Assembly (NCBI GenBank): GCA_947174735.1 | Contig: CAMWKC010000060.1 | Location: 1-10,348 of the forward strand | Direction of reading: 5' to 3' | Origin: an uncultured Porphyromonadaceae bacterium | GTDB taxonomy: Bacteria > Bacteroidota > Bacteroidia > Bacteroidales > Muribaculaceae | Length of the DNA stretch: 10,348 bases | Shown here: positions 5,306-10,348 of the stretch, one piece after another | How positions within the stretch are numbered: the stretch's first letter is position 1 | Layout of the letters: every line of letters starts with the position of its first letter | Notes under the pieces: model-generated | Databases searched by the model: none | What the model was told of the DNA's origin: nothing | What the model saw: the letters and a program-made list of their open reading frames with translations, nothing else | Made by a program: the position numbers and the translations under genes

Positions 5306-5863
5306 TATTTTTTCCCGGACGAGACTGAGGAAATCTTCACGATTCTTTGCCGGTCCGTGTGCTGTCTCGCTGCAGTTGTACCATTCGAGATTCTTCATAC
5401 CTACAGCCTCAAGCACGAGGGGTTTGAAGTAATTGAGGAAGAAGGGTGCAAAAATTTCGGTCTGACCTTGTGAGGTGGAGAATATTATTGTCCTGTTGAT
5501 GTTAATTTTATCAGGAATCAGTTCACCGGCAGGAGAGTACTGATAAGCCTTGCCACTGAGCATAACTTTATCAAAAAAGCCTTTTACTATAGCTGGCATA
5601 GCACCCCACCATATAGGAAATATCATGATAAATTCATCACTCTTTATAAGCGTTTCCAAATAACGGGCGGCGATGGGGTCGGCAGTTTCTCCTTTGCTGT
5701 AGAGTCTAAGACTTGCAGCTTCAAGGGCAGGGTTGAAACCATCGGCATACAGGTCAAGTACCGTATAGTCTTTGTTCTGGGCATCCAGACGGCTTTTTAC
5801 CTCTTCCAGAATAGCATGATTAAAACTCTTTTCGTATGGGTGAGCATATAGTACTGTGGTCAT
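5303..5863 (-). CDS. NAD(P)H-dependent oxidoreductase, flavodoxin-like fold (NQO1/MdaB type)
   Basis: A 186-residue cytoplasmic flavoprotein of the Flavodoxin_2 family. FMN/FAD-binding features: VLYAHPYEKSFNHAI (4-18), whose His and Ser-Phe-Asn form the phosphate-binding loop; DLYADGFNP (37-45); and the flavin-ring loop FPIWWGAMPAIVKG (82-95) followed by FFDKV. A later GKAYQY (104-109) and a C-terminal loop with STSQG (129-133) complete the fold. Family members catalyse two-electron reduction of quinones or similar compounds by NAD(P)H. The length matches the usual 180-200 residues. It lies 69 bases downstream of a GNAT gene on the same strand and may be co-transcribed; no convincing promoter is visible between them. 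The stop codon is inside the large inverted repeat. Confidence 0.85.
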   Translation of the reverse strand: MTTVLYAHPYEKSFNHAILEEVKSRLDAQNKDYTVLDLYADGFNPALEAASLRLYSKGETADPIAARYLETLIKSDEFIMIFPIWWGAMPAIVKGFFDKVMLSGKAYQYSPAGELIPDKININRTIIFSTSQGQTEIFAPFFLNYFKPLVLEAVGMKNLEWYNCSETAHGPAKNREDFLSLVREKI

Positions 5864-5932
5864 ATATATTTTTTTAAGAGGGTTTTATGACTGATATAAC
5901 ACCGTTTTTTAATCTTTTGTTTGCTTATATTT

Positions 5933-6511
5933 CTATTTCCACACCATGTGGTTCATCAGATGACCGGCAAATGGTCTCAGACCGATTTTTTCAAAGCCGA
6001 CAGATGTGTAAAGATTATAGGCACGCAAGTTGTCAGTGTCGCAAAGTAATCCGAGTGGTTTGCCGGTTGTGTCAGCTTTACTTTTGGCATCAGCGATAAG
6101 GGCCTTGGCCACTCCCTGACCTCTGAACTGAGGTAAAACCATGAGGGTATCGAGATAAAACTCATCGGGCTCTGTTTCTCCGGGTAACTCTTCTATTTCT
6201 TTTTCACTCAATCCCCAACCTAATGTAGCATTTGCTTCATGAAAAAAAGGACGGCGAAGCCGTTTTAAATCAGCACCGTCATAGCTTATGCACCCGCCCA
6301 TCGGAATTCCGTCTTCAGTCTGTGCTATTCTTGTATTAAGATAAGAATATTGAGTGTCTGTGCGCTTTGCAAGTCTTTCAAAAAGATCATGGACATCTTT
6401 TTGTGAATTATTTTCTCCGGCAAGGCCTGTTGTAATGGCTGGTCCGATAGCTTCAAGAATCGCATCGGCAATCAGTGAAGCATCCTGGGGAGTAGCGGTT
6501 TTTATAATCAT
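5933..6511 (-). CDS. GNAT family N-acetyltransferase
   Basis: A 192-residue acetyl-CoA-dependent acyltransferase. IIKTATPQDASLIADAI (2-18) is the typical GNAT start. The catalytic core has LDTLMVLPQFRGQGVAKAL (120-138), with the acetyl-CoA loop R-G-Q-G-V-A at 130-135, and the closing NLRAYNLYTSVGFE (161-174). The middle insert 75-118 (GADLKRL..., WGLSEKEIEELPGE) is less conserved and probably shapes the substrate site. Substrate unknown; similar enzymes act on small amines or on protein N-termini. It precedes the oxidoreductase on the same strand and diverges from the efflux gene at 6720. Confidence 0.85.
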   Translation of the reverse strand: MIIKTATPQDASLIADAILEAIGPAITTGLAGENNSQKDVHDLFERLAKRTDTQYSYLNTRIAQTEDGIPMGGCISYDGADLKRLRRPFFHEANATLGWGLSEKEIEELPGETEPDEFYLDTLMVLPQFRGQGVAKALIADAKSKADTTGKPLGLLCDTDNLRAYNLYTSVGFEKIGLRPFAGHLMNHMVWK

Positions 6512-6580
6512 TGTTTTTGTCAGTACAGAGATAAGGGTTTAATTTATACGAAAGTTATTTTATAGCATAGATTGTCAGTG

Positions 6581-6588
6581 CAAAATTA
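6581..6588 (-). promoter_or_regulatory. Possible -7 box for the GNAT/oxidoreductase unit
   Basis: On the minus strand TAATTTTG (6588-6581) matches TAnnTTTG exactly, about 70 bases before the ATG at 6511. No TTG is found 20 bases upstream, so it is tentative. The rest of the 208-base divergent gap 6512-6719 shows only short dyads and no clear plus-strand promoter. Confidence 0.35.
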
Positions 6589-6719
6589 GCGATTTTTCTG
6601 ATAAGTCACTGACTGAGTCCTTTACCTATTGTCAGGATTGAGGACTTTACTCTCTATGCTGTAATAGTGAACATACTGTATAAAGGCTTTGTTTCAACAG
6701 TAAAAAATATTAATGTATA

Positions 6720-7955
6720 ATGGCTACTGATTCCACTATTAAGCCGGTACCTCCCGGATTGTCTCCGGCTCCGAAACATTATGGCGTGTTCGTAACGTTT
6801 ATAGCTATCATCGGCGCCTTTTCATCATTGGTCAATGATATGTATCTTCCGACGATTCCGTCGATGATGAAAGAATTTCATACCACGCCGTCAATGACAC
6901 AGATGGGTATCTCGATGGCAATGGCCGGAATGGGTCTCGGCTCTGTGCTGTGGGGCTCGGCCAGCGACCGCTACGGACGAAAACCTATCCTGATAATCTC
7001 ACTGATTATATTTGTATTGTCAACGGCGCTGTCTCTCTTTTCGCAGACCATCACTTTCTTCATTATCTGCCGTCTTTTTCAGGGCCTCGGTGCCGGCGGC
7101 GCTATGGTGCTTTCAACATCTATTCCGGCTGATGTCTATATGGGACGCCAGCTTGCGAAGCTGATGGCTATAATGGGTGCCGTCAACGGAGTGGCTCCGG
7201 CTCTCGGACCGGTATTAGGCGGTTTTATGGCTGACTGGGTAGGTTGGCGGGGCATTTTTGTAGTGCTGCTTGCGATTGGCGTGGGTATGACATTCTGGAC
7301 AACTCATTATAACGAAACTCTTCCGCCTCAGCGCCGTCTTAAAGCGAGTAGTCTTGCTGACTATATTAAGGCCTATCGTTCGCTTTTTACCAACGGGCGT
7401 TTTATGATTTATGTCACTATTAAAGCCGTTGCCATCGGTTTACTTTATGCTTATATATCTTCAGCACCGTTCATTATTCAATCGCATTATGGTTTTAACG
7501 CTATGGCTTTCGGTTTGATATTCGGCGGTAATGCTTTAGCAATGAGTGTCGGTTCGTGGCTGGCCTTACGTTTCAAAGTTCTTAAACAGGCTATGGTTGT
7601 AGGCTGTGTAGGTATGTTTGTGTTTGCGGTAGCCGAAGCATTTGTTATGTGGAATGAAGTAGAGTTTGCGCTTTATGAACTTTGTGCTATACCGATGTTG
7701 CTTTTTTCCGGTATGATATTCTCAAGCGCCAATACTCTGTCGATGGAAGTTGGACGTGAAGAGGCCGGTACCGCTTCTGCCATACTCAGTGTGGTGAAGT
7801 ATGCCTTCGCAGCTGTTGTTTCGCCCCTCGTTGGTCTCGGCAACATGTTCCATTCTACGGCAATCGCCTTCGTAGCTGTGACCTCTGTCGCTCTTATTCT
7901 CGCATGGCGAGCCAGTAAGCTTACATCATTAGCAGATATGGAACGTTCAAAGTAA
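6720..7955 (+). CDS. Bcr/CflA-type MFS multidrug efflux transporter
   Basis: A 411-residue inner-membrane protein with twelve predicted hydrophobic segments, of the drug:proton antiporter (12-TM) type. Signatures: DMYLPTIP in the first segment (40-47), typical of Bcr/CflA; the MFS motif A GSASDRYGRKP (79-89) between segments 2 and 3; R-L-F-QGLGAGGAM (118-129) in segment 4; and motif C-like GVAPALGPVLGG (157-168) in segment 5. Family members export chloramphenicol, bicyclomycin, sulfonamides or dipeptides such as L-cysteine conjugates; the substrate here is unknown. The stop overlaps the start of the esterase gene (TAATG), so the two are translationally coupled. GC content appears higher than in the DUF3990 region. 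Confidence 0.9.
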   Translation: MATDSTIKPVPPGLSPAPKHYGVFVTFIAIIGAFSSLVNDMYLPTIPSMMKEFHTTPSMTQMGISMAMAGMGLGSVLWGSASDRYGRKPILIISLIIFVLSTALSLFSQTITFFIICRLFQGLGAGGAMVLSTSIPADVYMGRQLAKLMAIMGAVNGVAPALGPVLGGFMADWVGWRGIFVVLLAIGVGMTFWTTHYNETLPPQRRLKASSLADYIKAYRSLFTNGRFMIYVTIKAVAIGLLYAYISSAPFIIQSHYGFNAMAFGLIFGGNALAMSVGSWLALRFKVLKQAMVVGCVGMFVFAVAEAFVMWNEVEFALYELCAIPMLLFSGMIFSSANTLSMEVGREEAGTASAILSVVKYAFAAVVSPLVGLGNMFHSTAIAFVAVTSVALILAWRASKLTSLADMERSK

Positions 7956-8971
7956 TGGTTAGTAGAATATTTGTGATGGTGCTGACATTGTTTTCATGTA
8001 TGATAGTCAATGCTCAGTCAATGGCAAAAGAGGCAGAAGTGTTTATCTCAGGTTTACCGGTAGGATTGCAGGATAAACAGGAACAGGCTGTAAGAGCGGC
8101 TATTGCCGGTGATTACTCAGCTCTTAATGAGGTGAGAAATGCTCGGAATGTGCCTTCGGAATTGCCGGAAGGCATTTCTTTAGAAGATATTGATGGTAAA
8201 TACAGATTATATGTTCCGGACGGAGTGGCTTGTATGCCGTTGCTGATTTATCTTCACGGTGGCGGGTGGTGTTTCGGAAGCATAAACAGTTGTTCACGTT
8301 TCTGTTCATCATTAGCCAAAGAAGCCGGAATTGGTGTCTTGGCTGTAGAGTATCCTCTTGCTCCGGAACATCCTTATCCTGCCGCTCTTAATTCCTGTAT
8401 TGAGGCGTTGACATACGTCACAGAGAACGCTTCGAAACTTGGTATTGACCCGAATGCTATTTCCATAGGTGGTGATAGTGCCGGCGGTAATCTTGCTTTA
8501 GCTACAGTCCTCAGAATGATTTATACTGAGGAACAGCTTAAAGATACGCCTTATGCAGATTCGTTACCGAAAATAAAATCGCTTGTGTTGTTCTATCCGG
8601 TGGTCAAAGTCTGGAATGACGGTTCTGAGTCATGGCGTAAGTATGAATCCGGCTATGGACTTGACGGCAAAATTATGGAGACTTTTAATGAAGCCTATAT
8701 TGAAGGCAATGACTCTCAACTGCCTCTTATATCTCCCTATAACGCTGCCTCGACCCATCTGTCAGAATTACCGCCTACACTGATTATTAACGCAGACTAT
8801 GATATTCTGAAAGATCAGGGAGAAGCAATGTACGAACGGCTCAAAGCGGCAGGCGTTGAAGTAAAAAGGGAAGTGCTCCCCGGCACAACACACCTGTTCA
8901 TTACCGTAGCTGGACAGCCTACGGCATTCGATAAATCGGTTGCCCTCACTAAAGAATTTTTATCTGATTAA
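7955..8971 (+). CDS. Exported alpha/beta hydrolase of the HSL (GDSAG) esterase family
   Basis: A 338-residue serine hydrolase. Residues 1-20 form a signal peptide (hydrophobic core 5-18, likely cleavage near VNA-QS), so it is probably periplasmic. The oxyanion-hole motif HGGGW is at 101-105 and the nucleophile motif GDSAGG at 173-178, with Ser175. The likely acid is Asp283 (DYDIL context) and the likely base His313 (TTHLF). The spacing fits the hormone-sensitive lipase family (alpha/beta hydrolase fold 3), which cleaves esters of short acyl chains or small aromatic esters. The N-terminal 21-80 region is a helical cap. Coupling to an efflux pump through TAATG suggests both act on the same compound, for example an ester-containing antimicrobial or plant or host metabolite; that is inference. 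Confidence 0.9.
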   Translation: MVSRIFVMVLTLFSCMIVNAQSMAKEAEVFISGLPVGLQDKQEQAVRAAIAGDYSALNEVRNARNVPSELPEGISLEDIDGKYRLYVPDGVACMPLLIYLHGGGWCFGSINSCSRFCSSLAKEAGIGVLAVEYPLAPEHPYPAALNSCIEALTYVTENASKLGIDPNAISIGGDSAGGNLALATVLRMIYTEEQLKDTPYADSLPKIKSLVLFYPVVKVWNDGSESWRKYESGYGLDGKIMETFNEAYIEGNDSQLPLISPYNAASTHLSELPPTLIINADYDILKDQGEAMYERLKAAGVEVKREVLPGTTHLFITVAGQPTAFDKSVALTKEFLSD

Positions 8972-9008
8972 AACTCTTTCTATTTACAGGTCTTGTACGA
9001 ATGTTTAT

Positions 9009-10280
9009 TTAGTTTTCAAGAAGGAATTTCCATGCCGGTATTATCTCTATGTTGACACCGTCCTGTTCTATATTGCCTTCCTCTTCATAAGTCACTATGA
9101 TACAACGGTTACAGGAAAGAATTTTACTTATTTTGATAAGTCCGTTCGTTTCTCTTTCTGATGTTTTGGATGCTCCCTCCAAAGAATAACATACCTGAAT
9201 AGCTGTTGCTGTCTCAGGTATATAGAAATCCACTTCTATACCGTGATTATAGTGATAAACCGCATCCGTAGAACCGTAACGACGAATAAGAGTGAGAGCC
9301 ACAAGGTTTTCAAGTAGAGAGGTACGTATATCCAAAGCAAGCAAAGATATAATACCGTTGTCAATAAAATAATATTTCGGATTGCTGACTCTTTCGGTTA
9401 TACTATTAGCTATGTTCGGCACTGTAAGAATCAGATATGCATCTGTGGCATAGCTAAGGTAGTTAATGATAGTACTTTTTCCTATCTTGGTTCCGGTTGA
9501 TGCTACTATGTTTGTAGCACGGGTAAATGAGAGTGGTTGCTTTACACTCTCAGCGAGTTTACGAAACAGAAGACGGAGTGCGAAGATATTTTCAACTCTG
9601 TGTCGGGCTGCAATATCACCTAAAAATATTTTCTGATAAAGGCTCATAAGATAATCTCTCTTCACCGGAAGAGTGGCACATTCGGGGAAGCCTCCAAACT
9701 GAAAATACTCTTCAAAATGACGCATTAATGTTGCACGGCTTGTAGTAGTGGCCATAAGCAATTTATCGTTACTGTCAATACCGTTTGTTTCCAGATATTC
9801 GCTAAATGAGAATGGAAATATCTCGCGAGTAAGATAGCGACCTCCTAAAGTTATTGCTACATCAACAGAAAGCATCTTGGCATTACTGCCGGTAATGAAA
9901 ACCTTATATTTGTTGTCAGCAAGACGACGCGCAAACTTTTCCCAGCCTTCCACGTTCTGTATTTCATCAAGGAAAAGCATAGGACGTTTGTCGCTCAGTC
10001 TGGCGTGGACTTCAAGAATAGTGTTTAGATCAGCAAGGTTTATTCCTGCAAGTCGTTCGTCTTCGAAATTAAGATATATAATTTCGTCCCAGGAATGACC
10101 GGAGGCTATAAGTTTTTGGATATAGCCATAGGGAATATAGGATTTACCGGCACGACGAACGCCAACAAGTACTTGACGTTCAAAATTATCAAGAGATATA
10201 TTTCGTTTTATAACGCTGTGACGCATCACCTCATGACGATTCTCCAGCATTACTTCCATAAGATTTTGTTTGCTAATCAT
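9009..10280 (-). CDS. AAA_14/DUF4143 ATPase with nuclease-like C-terminus
   Basis: A 423-residue protein of the ATPase family common in Bacteroidales and often found in many copies per genome. Walker A is GVRRAGKS (40-47; Lys46, Ser47), Walker B is MLFLDEIQ (101-108; Asp105, Glu106), and TGSNAK (130-135) is the sensor-like motif. SFSEYL (158-163) precedes a winged-helix-like middle region (about 185-285). The C-terminal DUF4143 part holds GIEVDFYI (347-354), with Glu349 and Asp351, and IQVCYSL (361-367), with Gln362. This resembles the E-V-D...Q-V-x-Y arrangement of PD-(D/E)xK-like nuclease folds, but cleavage activity is unproven. Role unknown: DNA-related, mobile or stress ATPase. Transcription probably starts inside the palindrome at the window end. 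Confidence 0.85.
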   Translation of the reverse strand: MISKQNLMEVMLENRHEVMRHSVIKRNISLDNFERQVLVGVRRAGKSYIPYGYIQKLIASGHSWDEIIYLNFEDERLAGINLADLNTILEVHARLSDKRPMLFLDEIQNVEGWEKFARRLADNKYKVFITGSNAKMLSVDVAITLGGRYLTREIFPFSFSEYLETNGIDSNDKLLMATTTSRATLMRHFEEYFQFGGFPECATLPVKRDYLMSLYQKIFLGDIAARHRVENIFALRLLFRKLAESVKQPLSFTRATNIVASTGTKIGKSTIINYLSYATDAYLILTVPNIANSITERVSNPKYYFIDNGIISLLALDIRTSLLENLVALTLIRRYGSTDAVYHYNHGIEVDFYIPETATAIQVCYSLEGASKTSERETNGLIKISKILSCNRCIIVTYEEEGNIEQDGVNIEIIPAWKFLLEN

Positions 10281-10294
10281 ATTGTATTTCTGTC

Positions 10295-10325
10295 TTGTTT
10301 ATAAGACAAAATTAGCCTAATTTTG
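10295..10325 (+). promoter_or_regulatory. Mirror-image promoter pointing out of the window
   Basis: Because of the palindrome, the same promoter exists on the plus strand: TTG (10295-10297), 20 bases, TAATTTTG (10318-10325). It would drive a gene to the right of the window. It may be a passive by-product of the inverted duplication. Confidence 0.45.
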
Positions 10326-10337
10326 TCTTATAAACAA
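10307..10337 (-). promoter_or_regulatory. Consensus promoter of the DUF4143 ATPase gene
   Basis: On the minus strand: TTG (10337-10335), 20 bases, TAATTTTG (10314-10307), an exact match to the Bacteroidetes consensus. Initiation near 10300 gives a leader of about 20 bases that begins inside the left palindrome arm. Confidence 0.65.
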
Positions 10338-10348
10338 GACAGAAATAC

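Larger units (their letters stand above)
10284..10348. repeat. Perfect 65-bp palindrome upstream of the DUF4143 ATPase
   Basis: Arms 10284-10315 and 10317-10348 are perfectly complementary over 32 bp around the single base 10316; the palindrome reaches the window edge and may be longer. Each arm contains a smaller imperfect dyad TGTCTT...AAGACA (10291-10308 and 10324-10341) centred 33 bp apart, about three helical turns. Such a layout fits two operator sites for a dimeric regulator, or an invertible or mobile element end. Confidence 0.8.

Noticed and set aside
5241..5432. Plus-strand frame starting within the 39-bp hairpin
   Set aside because: It runs antisense into the oxidoreductase gene and begins inside the hairpin; it is most likely a shadow.
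6605..6646. Short dyads (AGTCA-C-TGACT; AGTCCT...AGGACT) in the gap before the efflux gene, as an operator
   Set aside because: Arms of 5-6 bp are too short to stand out from chance without conservation data.
8970..9016. AAAACT/AGTTTT dyad as terminator between the esterase and ATPase genes
   Set aside because: Only 6 bp with a 35-base loop in AT-rich DNA; expected by chance. No convincing terminator is seen in this 37-base convergent gap.
1..10348. CRISPR array, tRNA, rRNA, transposase or integrase genes
   Set aside because: No regularly spaced short repeats, no cloverleaf or rRNA-like sequence noticed, and no coding frame with recombinase motifs.

Overview
The window looks like a chromosomal stretch of a Bacteroidales bacterium, possibly of the gut family Muribaculaceae; the family name is inference only. 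The evidence is promoters of the Bacteroidetes type (TTG, about 20 bases, then TAnnTTTG), no strong Shine-Dalgarno sequences, and several protein types common in Bacteroidales. No rRNA, tRNA, CRISPR array or transposase is visible.

Layout: 13-2347 (minus) holds a membrane-anchored DUF3298 protein and, upstream of it, a transporter of the bile acid:sodium symporter fold. A divergent GNAT acetyltransferase follows at 2459-2959. From 3034 to 4240 there is an AT-rich three-gene operon on the plus strand: an XRE regulator whose C-terminus resembles DUF3791, a DUF3990 protein with traits of an ADP-ribosyltransferase (ART) fold overlapping it by ATGA, and a 66-residue helical protein. A perfect palindrome sits just upstream of its -7 box. 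This reads as a toxin-antitoxin or anti-phage cassette and is the best candidate for an under-described system. A 26-base REP-like palindrome separates it from a small convergent membrane protein (4394-4615, minus), which has its own good promoter.

4766-5206 encodes a small secreted, charged, internally repeated helical protein. It ends at an exceptional hairpin: a perfect 39-bp inverted repeat with an 8-base loop, shared with the convergent flavodoxin-fold oxidoreductase (5303-5863, minus) and including that gene's stop codon. A second GNAT acetyltransferase (5933-6511, minus) lies upstream of the oxidoreductase.

6720-8971 (plus) is a two-gene operon: a Bcr/CflA-type MFS exporter coupled by TAATG to an exported HSL-family esterase. 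The window closes with an AAA_14/DUF4143 ATPase (9009-10280, minus). Its promoter lies in a perfect 65-bp palindrome that also holds a mirror-image promoter pointing out of the window.

Functionally this is an accessory-rich patchwork (efflux, esterase, acetyltransferases, oxidoreductase, candidate ART-toxin locus, DUF4143 ATPase) with several unusually perfect inverted repeats at gene boundaries.
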